DNA from: Pseudomonas fluorescens
GTDB taxonomy: Bacteria; Pseudomonadota; Gammaproteobacteria; Pseudomonadales; Pseudomonadaceae
DNA length: 64,000 bases
Assembly: GCF_902497745.1 (NCBI RefSeq)
Contig: NZ_CABVHJ010000007.1
Span: 172,131 to 236,130, forward strand
Direction: 5' to 3'
The stretch's first letter is position 1; every line of letters begins with the position of its first letter. The position numbers and the translations under genes are program-made. The notes under the pieces are model-generated. The model saw only the letters and a program-made list of their open reading frames with translations, was not told where the DNA came from and did not search any database. This document shows positions 47,285 through 56,935 of the stretch, one piece after another.

Positions 47285-49172
47285 CACGGGCCGTAGCCTC
47301 CGCACTGATTGGGCTGGCGTATTCGGCCTTCAAACGTCCGTCCTGATCGAGCAGCCAGGCGTCCATGACCTGACGCACCACCGGCGCTGCAACGCCAGAG
47401 CCGGACTCACCGTTCTCGACCATCACCGATACAACGATTTTCGGGTCATCGGCCGGGGCGAAACCGACGAACAAGGCGTGGTCGCGGTGACGTTCCTGAA
47501 CCTTGGAGCGGTCGTACTTCTCACCCTGCTTGATCGCCACCACCTGCGCGGTACCCGACTTGCCGGCAATGCGGTATTGCGCGCCGATGGCCGCTTTGCG
47601 CGCAGTACCACGCGCGCCGTGCATCACCTGCTGCATACCGTGGTTGACCTTGGTCCAGTCCGACGGATCACGCAGGACAATGTCCGGCATCGGGTTTTCA
47701 TCCACCGGTTTCACCCCTTCGAGGGACTTGGCCAGGTGCGGACGATTCCAGATGCCTTTGTTGGCCACCAGCGCGGTGGCCTGGGCCAGCTGCAGCGGGG
47801 TCGATTGCATGTAGCCCTGGCCGATCCCGAGGATCAGCGTTTCGCCCGGGAACCATGCCTGTTTACGCGTCGCCCGTTTCCATTCGCGGGACGGCATCAG
47901 GCCGGGGGATTCTTCGAACATGTCCAGCGAGACCTTCTGGCCGATGCCGAACTTGTTCATGTAGGCCGACAGCCGATCGATGCCGAGCTTGTGGGCCAAG
48001 TCATAGAAGTAGGTGTCGTTGGAACGCATGATCGCCGTGTCGAGATCGACGAAGCCGTCCCCGGTGCGGTTCCAGTTACGGTATTTGTGATCGTAGTTGG
48101 GCAGCATGTAGTAGCCGGGGTCGAACACTCGGCTCGACGCCGTCACCACACCGGAATCGAGACCGGCAATCGCCACCGCTGGCTTGATCGTCGAACCCGG
48201 TGGGTACAGACCGCGCAGCACGCGGTTGAACAATGGCCGGTCGATCGAATCGCGCAACTCGGCGTAGGCCTTGAAGCTGATGCCGGTGACGAACAGGTTC
48301 GGGTCAAAACTCGGCTGGCTGACCATTGCCAGAACTTCGCCGGTCTTCGGATCGAGCGCCACGACCGCGCCGCGACGTCCGCCCAATGCTGCCTCGGCGG
48401 CCTCCTGCAATTTGATGTCCAGACTGAGGACGATGTCCTTGCCGGGAATCGGATCGGTGCGTTTGAGCACACGCAGAACGCGGCCTCGGGCGTTGGTCTC
48501 GACTTCTTCGTAGCCGACCTGACCGTGCAATTCCGGCTCGTAGAATCGCTCGATGCCGGTTTTGCCGATGTGGTGGGTGCCGCTGTAGTTGACCGGGTCG
48601 AGGGTCTTCAGCTCTTTCTCGTTGATCCGCCCCATGTACCCGACCGAATGCGCAAAATGCGCGCCCTGCGGGTAGTGACGAACCAGTTGCGCAACCACCT
48701 CCACGCCGGGCAGGCGGAACTGGTTCACGGCGATCCGGGCAATCTGCTCTTCGCTCAGCTCGAACAGGATCGGCACCGGCTCAAACGGCCGGCGCCCCTG
48801 ACGCATGCGCTTTTCGAAGATCACCCGATCCTCGGGCGTCAGCTCCAGCACTTCGACAATCACGTCGAGCACTTGCTGCCAGTCGCCGGAGCGCTCACGG
48901 GTCATGCTCAGGCTGAAGCTTGGACGGTTGTCCGCCACCACCACGCCATTGCGGTCGAAAATCAACCCGCGCGTCGGCGGAATCGGCTGCACGTGGACGC
49001 GGTTGTTTTCCGAGAGTGTCGAGTGGTACTCGTACTGGATCACCTGCAAGTAATACAGCCGTGCGATCAGCACGCCGATCAACAGCATGATCGCAATGGC
49101 CCCGAACACGACGCGGCTACGCACCAGGCGTGCGTCCTTTTCGTGGTCCTTGATGCGGATCGGCTGAGACAT
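47277..49172 (-). CDS. pbpA: penicillin-binding protein 2, transpeptidase
   Basis: A 631-aa class B PBP for elongation. An N-terminal membrane anchor (VVFGAIAIMLLIGVLIARLY) and dimerisation domain (NRVHVQPIPPTRGLIFDRNG) lead to the transpeptidase with SxxK in PPGSTIKPAVAIAG, SxN in MRSNDTYFYDLAHKLGI and KSG in IAGKSGTAQVVAIKQ. The gene also goes by mrdA. ATG 49172 is chosen; the ORF extended upstream overlaps the rlmH end. Confidence 0.95.
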   Translation of the reverse strand: MSQPIRIKDHEKDARLVRSRVVFGAIAIMLLIGVLIARLYYLQVIQYEYHSTLSENNRVHVQPIPPTRGLIFDRNGVVVADNRPSFSLSMTRERSGDWQQVLDVIVEVLELTPEDRVIFEKRMRQGRRPFEPVPILFELSEEQIARIAVNQFRLPGVEVVAQLVRHYPQGAHFAHSVGYMGRINEKELKTLDPVNYSGTHHIGKTGIERFYEPELHGQVGYEEVETNARGRVLRVLKRTDPIPGKDIVLSLDIKLQEAAEAALGGRRGAVVALDPKTGEVLAMVSQPSFDPNLFVTGISFKAYAELRDSIDRPLFNRVLRGLYPPGSTIKPAVAIAGLDSGVVTASSRVFDPGYYMLPNYDHKYRNWNRTGDGFVDLDTAIMRSNDTYFYDLAHKLGIDRLSAYMNKFGIGQKVSLDMFEESPGLMPSREWKRATRKQAWFPGETLILGIGQGYMQSTPLQLAQATALVANKGIWNRPHLAKSLEGVKPVDENPMPDIVLRDPSDWTKVNHGMQQVMHGARGTARKAAIGAQYRIAGKSGTAQVVAIKQGEKYDRSKVQERHRDHALFVGFAPADDPKIVVSVMVENGESGSGVAAPVVRQVMDAWLLDQDGRLKAEYASPISAEATARDE

Positions 49173-49182
49173 GAGGGCTGGA

Positions 49183-49650
49183 TTACTTGTGGTAAGGGTG
49201 ACCGGACAGCACGGTCCAGGCACGATACAACTGTTCGCCGATCAGGATCCGCACTAGCGGGTGCGGCAACGTCAGCGGCGACAACGACCAGCGCTGATCG
49301 GCACGGGCACAGACTTCCGGCGCCAGCCCTTCCGGGCCCCCGACCATGAAATTGACCGTGCGCGAATCCAGCCGCCAGCGATCGAGTTCGACCGCCAGCT
49401 GCTCGGTGCTCCAGGGCTTGCCGTGGACTTCCAGCGTGACGATCCGCTCGTTCGGCCCAACCTTGGCCAGCATGGCTTCGCCTTCCTGGCGGATGAATCG
49501 GGCCACGTCGGCATTCTTGCCACGGGTATTGAGCGGTATTTCCACCAGTTCCAGCGCCAGCTCGGACGGAAGACGCTTGGCATATTCATGCCAGCCTTCT
49601 TCCACCCACTTGGGCATGCGTGAACCGACGGCGATCAGGCGCAGTCGCAC
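49183..49650 (-). CDS. rlmH: 23S rRNA m3-pseudouridine1915 methyltransferase RlmH
   Basis: A 155-aa SPOUT methyltransferase acting on helix 69 of 23S rRNA. The knotted SAM-binding region reads [20 protein letters not shown] and [20 protein letters not shown], ending [13 protein letters not shown] with the conserved C-terminal Tyr. The start is GTG at 49650 with AGGGA upstream. It lies between rsfS and pbpA in the usual order. Confidence 0.94.
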   Translation of the reverse strand: MRLRLIAVGSRMPKWVEEGWHEYAKRLPSELALELVEIPLNTRGKNADVARFIRQEGEAMLAKVGPNERIVTLEVHGKPWSTEQLAVELDRWRLDSRTVNFMVGGPEGLAPEVCARADQRWSLSPLTLPHPLVRILIGEQLYRAWTVLSGHPYHK

Positions 49651-49659
49651 AGCAATCCC

Positions 49660-50154
49660 TTACAGCTGGTCTTTGTTGAGCTTGGTGAAATGCTCGTGGG
49701 TATTTTCCGGGCTGTGGTGTTTGGCGTCGGCCGCACGGCTCTGCTCGGCACCGGCCCACAAGCGCTCCAGGTCATAGAACTGACGTGCCGAGGCAGTCAT
49801 CATGTGCACGATCACCAGGTCCAGGTCGAGCAGCACCCAGTCGCTGTCGCCCTTGCCTTCTTCGCCCAGCGGCTTGGCGCCCTGCTTTTTGACTTCTTCG
49901 CGAACCTTGTCGAGCATCGCGTTGATCTGGCGGTTGGACGTACCGGTGGCGATGATCATGTAGTCAGTGATGCTCTGCTTGTCGCGAACATCGATGATCT
50001 GGATGTCTTGCGCCTTGACGTCTTCCAGAGCGGCTACGGCCAGCTTGACCAGCTCGTCGCCCTTCAGCGGCTCGTTGGTGTTGACCGGCTCTGGCAGCGG
50101 GGCGCTCTTGAATGTGCCTTTGCGCTTTACTTTGGTTTGGTCTTTGTCAGTCAT
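49660..50154 (-). CDS. rsfS: ribosomal silencing factor RsfS
   Basis: A 164-aa protein that binds L14 and blocks subunit joining when nutrients are short. The DUF143 core is LVKLAVAALEDVKAQDIQII, DVRDKQSITDYMIIATGTSN and DWVLLDLDLVIVHMMTASAR. It is longer than the 105-aa E. coli protein because of a 30-residue basic N-terminus and a polar C-terminal tail. It lies between nadD and rlmH. Confidence 0.92.
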   Translation of the reverse strand: MTDKDQTKVKRKGTFKSAPLPEPVNTNEPLKGDELVKLAVAALEDVKAQDIQIIDVRDKQSITDYMIIATGTSNRQINAMLDKVREEVKKQGAKPLGEEGKGDSDWVLLDLDLVIVHMMTASARQFYDLERLWAGAEQSRAADAKHHSPENTHEHFTKLNKDQL

Positions 50155-50226
50155 ATAAAACTCGTTTTGCTCATATATTCGGCGGCTTGGCGATACGTGG
50201 ATTCGTATCAGTGAAGCACGCCTTGC

Positions 50227-50916
50227 TCAGTTCGACGCACGGTACAGACCGTGCGCATCGATGTAGGCCAGGACCGCGTCGGGCACCAGGAAACGTACCG
50301 ACTTACCGCTGGCCAGCAGTTGACGGATCTGGGTGGCGGAAACCGCGAGCGGTGTCTGCCAGACGAATGCAATCTGTCCGCTCGGCCCTTTCAGGGCCAG
50401 CGGGTCGCTCACCGAACGCGCTGCCAGCAGGTTGCGCAAGGCATCCGGCGGTTCGCTGTCGGCGTCCGGGCGCTGTAGCACCAGGATGTGGCAATGCTGG
50501 AGCAACTCCTCCCAGCGGTGCCAAGTGGGCAGGCCGCAAAACGCGTCCCAGCCCAAAAGCAGAAAAACCTGGGTCTCGGCGGGCATTTCAGCGCGCATCG
50601 ACTCCAGGGTATCAATGGTCCAGGACGGCTTGTCCCGCTGCAGTTCGCGGGCGTCCACCACCAGCGGCGGCAATCCGGCCACCGCACACTCGACCATTGC
50701 CAAGCGATCCTGCGCCGACACCTGCGGCGTACCGCGATGTGGCGGCCGCGCATTCGGCATCAGGCGCAACTCGTCGAGCGCGAGCGCTTCGGCGACTTCC
50801 AGCCCTCCACGCAAATGGCCGATGTGCACCGGATCGAACGTACCGCCCAATACGCCGATGCGTCGGGGGCGGGACTCGCTGCCGGTTTGCGGCGCTGTCA
50901 GGTCGAGGTCGGTCAA
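50227..50916 (-). CDS. nadD: nicotinate-nucleotide adenylyltransferase
   Basis: A 229-aa nucleotidyltransferase making NaAD for NAD synthesis. The first phosphate-binding motif is [20 protein letters not shown] and the second [20 protein letters not shown]. The start is uncertain: TTG 50916 lies one base after the proA stop and I use it; the conserved core begins about 19 residues later. The order proA-nadD-rsfS-rlmH is conserved. Confidence 0.92.
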   Translation of the reverse strand: MTDLDLTAPQTGSESRPRRIGVLGGTFDPVHIGHLRGGLEVAEALALDELRLMPNARPPHRGTPQVSAQDRLAMVECAVAGLPPLVVDARELQRDKPSWTIDTLESMRAEMPAETQVFLLLGWDAFCGLPTWHRWEELLQHCHILVLQRPDADSEPPDALRNLLAARSVSDPLALKGPSGQIAFVWQTPLAVSATQIRQLLASGKSVRFLVPDAVLAYIDAHGLYRASN

Positions 50917-50917
50917 G

Positions 50918-52189
50918 TCAGACCGTCGCCTGGCCGCGCAACTGGCCATCACCGACCACGATGTACTTCTCGCAGGTCAGTCCTTCGAGGCCCACCGGGC
51001 CGCGGGCGTGCAGCTTATCAGTAGAAATGCCGATCTCGGCACCCAATCCGTATTCAAATCCATCGGCGAAGCACGTCGGGGTGTTGATCATCACCGACGC
51101 CGAGTCGACTTCCGCCACAAAGCGACGGGTATCGGCGAGGTTTTCGCTGACAATCGAGTCGGTGTGATGGGAGCCGTAATGGTTGATGTGTTCGATCGCC
51201 TGATCCAGACCCTCGACTACACGGATCGACAGGATCGGCGCCAGGTACTCGGTGCTCCAGTCGTCTTCGCTCGCCGCAACGGCGTCAATAATCGCCCGGG
51301 TGCGCTCGCAGCCGCGCAGTTCGACGCCTTTTTCGCGGAACTGGGCGGCCATCGACGGCAGGAAATCCTTCGCGACTGTTTGATCAACCAGCAGCGTCTC
51401 CATCGCACCGCAGATGCCATAACGATACGTCTTGGCATTGAAGGCAATGCGCTGGGCTTTCGGCAGGTCGGCGTGGGCACTGACGTAAACGTGACAGATG
51501 CCGTCCAGATGCTTGATCACCGGCACCCGGGCATCGCGGCTGATGCGTTCGATCAGGCCACGGCCACCACGCGGCACGATCACGTCGACGTACTCGGGCA
51601 TGGTGATCATCGCGCCGACGGCGGCACGGTCAGTGGTTTCGACCACTTGCACCACGGCGGCGGGCAGTTCGGCTTCGGCCAGACCACGCTGAATGCACGC
51701 GGCAATCGCCCGATTTGAGTGAATCGCTTCGGAGCCACCGCGCAGGATGGTCGCGTTGCCGGACTTCAGGCACAGGCTGGCGGCATCGATGGTCACGTTG
51801 GGACGGGATTCGTAGATGATCCCGATCACGCCCAGCGGCACGCGCATCCTGCCGACCTGAATCCCCGACGGACGGAAGCTCATGTCGCGGATCGCGCCGA
51901 CCGGATCCGGCAGCGCGGCGACCTGACGCAGGCCAACGATCATGCCGTCGATGCGCGCCGGGGTCAGTTCCAGACGTTCCAGCAAAGCGGGTTCCAGACC
52001 ATTGGCGCGACCGGCAGCCAGATCCTGCTCATTGGCGGCGGCAAGCTCGGCACGCGCAGCGTCCAGGGCATTGGCTGCGGCCTGCAAGGCGCGGTTTTTC
52101 TGCGCGGTGCTGGCACGGCCGATGACCCGGGAGGCTTCGCGGGCGGCGCGACCCAATCGGGTCATGTAGTCAAGAACGGACTCAGTCAT
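50918..52189 (-). CDS. proA: gamma-glutamyl phosphate reductase
   Basis: A 423-aa aldehyde dehydrogenase-fold enzyme in proline synthesis. Blocks are [40 protein letters not shown], and the catalytic Cys in [17 protein letters not shown]. The C-terminal [20 protein letters not shown] is characteristic. ATG 52189 follows the family start [20 protein letters not shown]. It is the first gene of the long leftward cluster and is divergent from mpg. Confidence 0.95.
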   Translation of the reverse strand: MTESVLDYMTRLGRAAREASRVIGRASTAQKNRALQAAANALDAARAELAAANEQDLAAGRANGLEPALLERLELTPARIDGMIVGLRQVAALPDPVGAIRDMSFRPSGIQVGRMRVPLGVIGIIYESRPNVTIDAASLCLKSGNATILRGGSEAIHSNRAIAACIQRGLAEAELPAAVVQVVETTDRAAVGAMITMPEYVDVIVPRGGRGLIERISRDARVPVIKHLDGICHVYVSAHADLPKAQRIAFNAKTYRYGICGAMETLLVDQTVAKDFLPSMAAQFREKGVELRGCERTRAIIDAVAASEDDWSTEYLAPILSIRVVEGLDQAIEHINHYGSHHTDSIVSENLADTRRFVAEVDSASVMINTPTCFADGFEYGLGAEIGISTDKLHARGPVGLEGLTCEKYIVVGDGQLRGQATV

Positions 52190-52366
52190 GGTCTGCTGGG
52201 GTCTTGGCAAAGAGGAAAGCGGCAGATTATAGCTGTCGCGTCCCGGGACTAACAGCGGTGACGGGCGGATGGTCAAAATGAACGCAGATTCACCGGCGTT
52301 CAGGCCCAATTAAGCCGTGCGTTGTTATCATCACGACCTCCTGAGCCTGGATAAACGTTACCTGCC

Positions 52367-53062
52367 ATGTCCAACCTGACCGTTCGCAGCCGCGCCGAAC
52401 GCCTGCCGCTAGGGCTCCCGGACGCCTTTTTCGACCGAGATGCGCAAGTGCTGGCGCAAGATCTGCTCGGCAAAGTCATTCGCCACCGGGTCGGCGACCT
52501 GTGGCTGAGCGCGCGAATCATCGAAACCGAAGCCTATTACTGCGCAGAAAAAGGCAGCCACGCCTCGTTGGGCTACACAGAAAAACGTAAGGCTTTATTT
52601 CTGGATGGCGGCCACATCTATATGTATTACGCCCGTGGCGGTGACTCGTTGAATTTCAGCGCGCAAGGGCCGGGCAATGCGGTGTTGATCAAATCCGCCT
52701 ATCCGTGGGTCGATGAAATCAGCGGGCCAGCGAGTCTGGCGCAAATGCTGTTGAATAACCCCGATGCTCAGGGCCGTGCGCGTCCTTCGCAAAAGCTCTG
52801 CGCCGGGCAAACCCTGCTGTGCAAAGCGCTGGGGCTGAAAGTGCCGGTGTGGGACGCCAAACGTTTCGATCATGAGGTGCTTCTCGTCGAAGACACCGGG
52901 CCTGCACCTTCGCACATCATTCAAACCACACGTTTGGGCATTCCCCACGGCCGTGACGAACATTTGATGTACCGCTTTGTCGACTCAGCCTATGCGCAAT
53001 GGTGCACGCGGAACCCGCTGCGACGCGGTCAGGTCGAAGACCGGGATTATTTTCTGCTGTAA
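52367..53062 (+). CDS. mpg: 3-methyladenine DNA glycosylase (AAG/Mpg family)
   Basis: A 231-aa base-excision enzyme of the eukaryote-like AAG family. The catalytic Glu is in ARIIETEAYYCAEKGSHASL; the substrate-pocket block LFLDGGHIYMYYARGGDSLN and SQKLCAGQTLLCKALGL follow. The C-terminal GRDEHLMYRFVDSAYAQWCT is typical. It is divergent from proA and monocistronic, ending in a degenerate REP. Confidence 0.9.
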   Translation: MSNLTVRSRAERLPLGLPDAFFDRDAQVLAQDLLGKVIRHRVGDLWLSARIIETEAYYCAEKGSHASLGYTEKRKALFLDGGHIYMYYARGGDSLNFSAQGPGNAVLIKSAYPWVDEISGPASLAQMLLNNPDAQGRARPSQKLCAGQTLLCKALGLKVPVWDAKRFDHEVLLVEDTGPAPSHIIQTTRLGIPHGRDEHLMYRFVDSAYAQWCTRNPLRRGQVEDRDYFLL

Positions 53063-53073
53063 ACACAAACCTG

Positions 53074-53153
53074 TGCAGGGGCTGCCGAAGGCTGTGATCT
53101 TTTGACTTCGCTTTAAGGATCAATATCAAAAGATCGCTTCGGCAGCTCCTGCA
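53074..53153. repeat. degenerate REP palindrome after mpg
   Basis: TGCAGGGGCTGCCGAAGGCT and the complementary AGATCGCTTCGGCAGCTCCT form an imperfect inverted pair of the same type as 37809-37880, with T-runs next to each stem. Confidence 0.7.
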
Positions 53154-53185
53154 TAGGAATCATCAACGGTTTGGAGTTTTTCTGT

Positions 53186-54502
53186 ATGGGCCCATGGCTC
53201 GATAGTGTGACCGGCTGGCTGGCAGCCAACCCACAGTGGCTGGCTGCTGCGGTGTTCATTGTTGCCTTTGTCGAATGCCTGGCGATTGCCGGTTTGATCG
53301 TGCCAGGCACCGTGCTGCTGTTTGCCGTCGCCGTCCTCGCCGGCAGCGGCGCACTGTCGTTGAGCGAAACGTTGCTGTTGGGTTTTCTCGGCGGGATTCT
53401 CGGCGATGCCGTTTCGTATTTCCTCGGCCGCCATTTCCACCAGAACATCCGCCGCCTGCCGGGGCTTCGCCATCATCCGGAGTGGATGGCCGGCGCCGAG
53501 TCGTACTTCCAGCGCTACGGCATTGCCAGCCTGTTGGTCGGCCGCTTTATCGGGCCGTTGCGGCCGATGCTGCCCATGGTCGCCGGCATGTGCGACATGC
53601 CCTTCCCGCGTTTCGCCGCTGTCAGTCTGTTGGCCGCCGCTGGCTGGAGTCTGGCCTACCTGCTGCCGGGCTGGGCCACCGGCGCGGCCTTCCGCCTGCC
53701 ATTGCCAGAAGGGTTCTGGCTGGAAGCCGGCATAGTCGCCGGCAGCATCGCCGTGATGGTCGGCCTCAGCGTGAACAGCAGTCTGCGCCGGCACCGCCGC
53801 GCGACGATCTGGATCAGCAGCATGAGCCTGTTGATACTGATCGGTCTGTTCATCGGCTATCCGTACCTGACAGCTCTCGATCAAGGTGTAATGACACTGG
53901 TGCAGGAGCATCGCCAACCGGTGCTGGATGAAATCGCGGTCACGCTGACCCTGATCGGCGAATTCCGCAACATGCTGCTGTTCAGTGTTCTGCTGACCGG
54001 GCTGTTGCTGCTGTGCCGGCAATGGCGCCAGGCGATCTTCGTCGGCGGCGCGCTACTGGTTACAGCGCTGGCCAATACCGGGACCAAGTACTTCTTCGCC
54101 CGGGTGCGCCCGGAGGTGCTGACCGACCCACTGACCACCTACAGCATGCCCAGCGGCCACGCTTCAGGTTCATTTGCGTTATTTCTGACCCTGGCGGTGC
54201 TGGCCGGCCGTGGCCAGCCGCCACGCATGCGCCTGACCTGGTTGCTGATCGCCTGTATTCCGGCCCTCTCCATCGCACTGTCGCGGGTCTATCTGGGCGC
54301 TCATTGGCCAACCGACGTATTGGCCGGTGCCATGCTCGCCGCCTGTGTCTGCGCAGCCGCTCTGTGGCTGAGTCAGCGCAAAACCCCGCTCAACCCCATG
54401 CCGTTCAAGATCTGGTGGTTGATCCTGCCGGCCATGCTGGCGCTGTTTGGCTTTTTCGTCCTGCGGCATCTGCCTCATACGCTGCTGCGTTACGCCTATT
54501 AA
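53186..54502 (+). CDS. DedA-PAP2 fusion membrane protein
   Basis: A 438-aa protein joining a DedA (SNARE_assoc/VTT) domain and a type-2 phosphatidic acid phosphatase domain. The DedA half has GLIVPGTVLLFAVAVLAG, GDAVSYFLGRHFH and the RFIGPLRPMLPMVAGMCDMP block. The PAP2 half has all three motifs: KYFFARVRP (KX6RP), SMPSGHASG (PSGH) and SRVYLGAHWPTD. DedA proteins move undecaprenyl phosphate across the membrane and PAP2 enzymes remove its pyrophosphate, so I infer carrier-lipid recycling. ATG 53186 has GGAG nine bases upstream; an in-frame TTG at 53171 is less likely. Confidence 0.88.
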   Translation: MGPWLDSVTGWLAANPQWLAAAVFIVAFVECLAIAGLIVPGTVLLFAVAVLAGSGALSLSETLLLGFLGGILGDAVSYFLGRHFHQNIRRLPGLRHHPEWMAGAESYFQRYGIASLLVGRFIGPLRPMLPMVAGMCDMPFPRFAAVSLLAAAGWSLAYLLPGWATGAAFRLPLPEGFWLEAGIVAGSIAVMVGLSVNSSLRRHRRATIWISSMSLLILIGLFIGYPYLTALDQGVMTLVQEHRQPVLDEIAVTLTLIGEFRNMLLFSVLLTGLLLLCRQWRQAIFVGGALLVTALANTGTKYFFARVRPEVLTDPLTTYSMPSGHASGSFALFLTLAVLAGRGQPPRMRLTWLLIACIPALSIALSRVYLGAHWPTDVLAGAMLAACVCAAALWLSQRKTPLNPMPFKIWWLILPAMLALFGFFVLRHLPHTLLRYAY

Positions 54503-54853
54503 ATGAGGCAATACACAAGCCTTATTCCCTTCGCGCTGCTCTTTTCGGAAATGTCCGACATGAGCAGCGCTGTTCCCTTATCAAAACTTACTCGCCCAAG
54601 TTGAAACTTCCTATTTACGAAACTGCAACTTCCTACACTTAAAACCAAAAACAATAGAAGTTACACATCACCTGCAAACCGCCACAACAACGTCTTCCAT
54701 AACTTGAAAAACCAGTTAGATTGAATCCACACATTTGAAACCCTTCGGCAAATTCTCACCCCGCAAAGTGAGACTGCTTGCACTTGGCTGCCCGACAATC
54801 AATTCAACTGACGAAGCGAGGGTTTCAATACATCAACTGATTTCGAGTACTCC
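54503..54853. other. 351-bp AT-richer spacer before the toxin-like locus
   Basis: No gene was seen. A nine-base inverted repeat (GCGCTGCTC at 54533, GAGCAGCGC at 54562) near the left end may terminate the DedA-PAP2 transcript. The remainder is unusually A/T-rich compared with the core genes and may hold the promoter of the 676-aa gene. Confidence 0.6.
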
Positions 54854-56884
54854 ATGAGTCCAAAGATACCGCGCAAACCGCCCCTGCCTTCAACGCAACA
54901 ACCTGACTCGAGCACATTCCCGCCCCTGCGAATCGATACACCCTTCGCTACAGACGGGCCTTCCATTTTCCGCTTACCGGGTTTACCGAGTGGCCAAGAC
55001 CCCGTCCACACCGCTGGCGGTCGCCCTATTCTGGATAACACCCCGCCTGCCGTCGTTATCCAACCCATGCAGACTAAAACGCCTGGCCGACTCGCAAGCG
55101 ACAATTCGCCGGACACTTACTGGCTGCGTGACGACTTCCTGCGCGGCATGAAATCGGCGGAAGATGACGGTTTTCGCTGGATCGTCGGCCGCCGGTTTGT
55201 CGACGTCGAATATGAAGGAGGCTTGCGCACCACCCATGTCGGTCAGGATGCCGCCGGGGTTTATCGCTGCAAGCTGGTCACCGAGCGATCGGCGTCCGGG
55301 CCAGCGCTTTTCCGGAATGAAGGCCGATTGACCTGGCGCCTGACGGAGCATCCGGCGCCCACCATGGCCTCGACGAAACGACCTGCGTCGCCCGTCAGCG
55401 ATCAGCCCGGAACCGCCCCCGTCGCAAAACGGCCCCGCCCCGCCCCCCTCGACTGGAATATGTACAGGCCATCATCCCGTTCGCCGGATGCCCAAGGCTA
55501 TTACGAAATGGCACCTGCATTCGGGTCGAATAAAGCCATCACGCAATTTGCCTTCCGGGACCCCTTCGGCAAATGGATTCCGGTCGATCCCCCGGCCGGC
55601 GGTTTCGGTGCCCAGCCCACGCTCTTGAAGCACTGGACCGATCACGAGATCTGGCAGATGTATGACATCCATGGCGAGGATCTCTTGCGTTTTCGCACCG
55701 ACGCCCATGCCAGCGGCAAGAGTCCGCAATGGGCGGTTCCGAAAGTCACGAACCCGCACCGTGACTTGCTGCGCGATACCCTGCGCTGGCTGCACCCGGG
55801 CTTGAACCTCACCCAGCGCCAGGCATTCCTGCAGTCCTACAACCTGCTGCCCAGCCAGTTGACCCGCTTGCAACAGGACCTGAAGACCGAACTGACCATG
55901 CCGCAATGGGCGCAAGCACACAAACGCCTGATCGACGACATCGACAATCCGCAGCGTTTTGAGCAACTGAGCCGGGATGCTGTCGAGGAACTCAACCTCA
56001 AGCGCGATGCCCGGCATGACTGGTACAGCCCCGAAACCAGCATGACCGAGCCAGTACGCGAAACGCTGCTGAACAAACTCGGCTATCTGCGCAACGAGAA
56101 CAATTGCCTGTACCGGATGGACATTCCGGGGTTGTTCCGTGGCGATGAACGCACACCGTTCGAACTCGCCAATGATGGCTTCATGCTGCCGCGCTATCAC
56201 CACGCACCCGGTGCAACCACTCAAAAACCGATGAGCGCGACCTTCAGCCTCAATGAAGGAAAAATGTACGCAAGAGAGCCCGACCCCGAGTACTTGCGCT
56301 TCAACAGTCAGACCAACAAATACCCGGGCCGGGATGCTGACGATAGCGCCTCGGGCAGCGATGCCAGTGACACAGAAAGCACCACATCATCCGAATGGTC
56401 CGATGCCGCAAGCACGGTGCCGTGGGATCACGATCGCGACTATGAATCAACCCGCACACGCCAGAAGGAAATGTTCCTTTATGTGCTCGACACCCGACAT
56501 TTGGAAGTGGTGCCTCATGAAGAAAACATGAGCTTCAATTCAACGGCCCGTGACACACCCCGCACCTGGTTTCCCGACGATGACTTCGAAGGGTTGATAT
56601 CGGTCAGCCGCAGTGGACTGGATGCCGAGCGTATCTGGCTGCTCAATTCTGCCCTGAACAAAGCGGTGAAGATCGACGACCTCAACGACCTGGCCGGCGC
56701 AAGTGCTGAGCGCATCGAGGCCGCCACCCACGCCGGACACCGGAACAGATTCGAGTACGACCTATTGATCGATAAAGCCGAGGCCGCCGGCAAACCCGTG
56801 CTCAGGCTGTCGGGCAGAGGCGATGAATTCGCCTACGACATCAAGTGGCCTGAGCCGGCAAAGCCGACGCCTCAAAATCAGTAA
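54854..56884 (+). CDS. putative ADP-ribosyltransferase toxin, paralogue 1
   Basis: A 676-aa protein without signal peptide. Residues 1-80 and 165-200 are proline-rich and disordered; K175-P177 and K192-P196 (KRPRP) form a nuclear-localisation-like pair. The middle has GKWIPVDPPAGG, HWTDHEIWQMYDIHGEDLLR and SYNLLPSQLTRLQ...WAQAHKRL, modules repeated in both paralogues. The C-terminal domain (about 418-600) reads LYRMDIPGLFRGDERTPFEL, GFMLPR, MSATFSLNEG, FLYVLDTRHLEVVP and DDDFEGLISV...DAERIW. I read this as the enterotoxin-A-like order: Arg421, S-A-T, and D577-x-E579 in place of ExE. An acidic Ser-rich insert (about 494-530) splits the domain. No recognised immunity gene follows. Confidence 0.6.
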   Translation: MSPKIPRKPPLPSTQQPDSSTFPPLRIDTPFATDGPSIFRLPGLPSGQDPVHTAGGRPILDNTPPAVVIQPMQTKTPGRLASDNSPDTYWLRDDFLRGMKSAEDDGFRWIVGRRFVDVEYEGGLRTTHVGQDAAGVYRCKLVTERSASGPALFRNEGRLTWRLTEHPAPTMASTKRPASPVSDQPGTAPVAKRPRPAPLDWNMYRPSSRSPDAQGYYEMAPAFGSNKAITQFAFRDPFGKWIPVDPPAGGFGAQPTLLKHWTDHEIWQMYDIHGEDLLRFRTDAHASGKSPQWAVPKVTNPHRDLLRDTLRWLHPGLNLTQRQAFLQSYNLLPSQLTRLQQDLKTELTMPQWAQAHKRLIDDIDNPQRFEQLSRDAVEELNLKRDARHDWYSPETSMTEPVRETLLNKLGYLRNENNCLYRMDIPGLFRGDERTPFELANDGFMLPRYHHAPGATTQKPMSATFSLNEGKMYAREPDPEYLRFNSQTNKYPGRDADDSASGSDASDTESTTSSEWSDAASTVPWDHDRDYESTRTRQKEMFLYVLDTRHLEVVPHEENMSFNSTARDTPRTWFPDDDFEGLISVSRSGLDAERIWLLNSALNKAVKIDDLNDLAGASAERIEAATHAGHRNRFEYDLLIDKAEAAGKPVLRLSGRGDEFAYDIKWPEPAKPTPQNQ

Positions 56885-56935
56885 CACACACCGGTACGGA
56901 CACCGGCCCTGCGCTTTCATTAACGGATTAATGTC

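Noticed and set aside
47043..49349. 768-codon open frame antiparallel to rodA and pbpA
   Set aside because: It covers two certain genes and their overlap and shows no recognisable domain.
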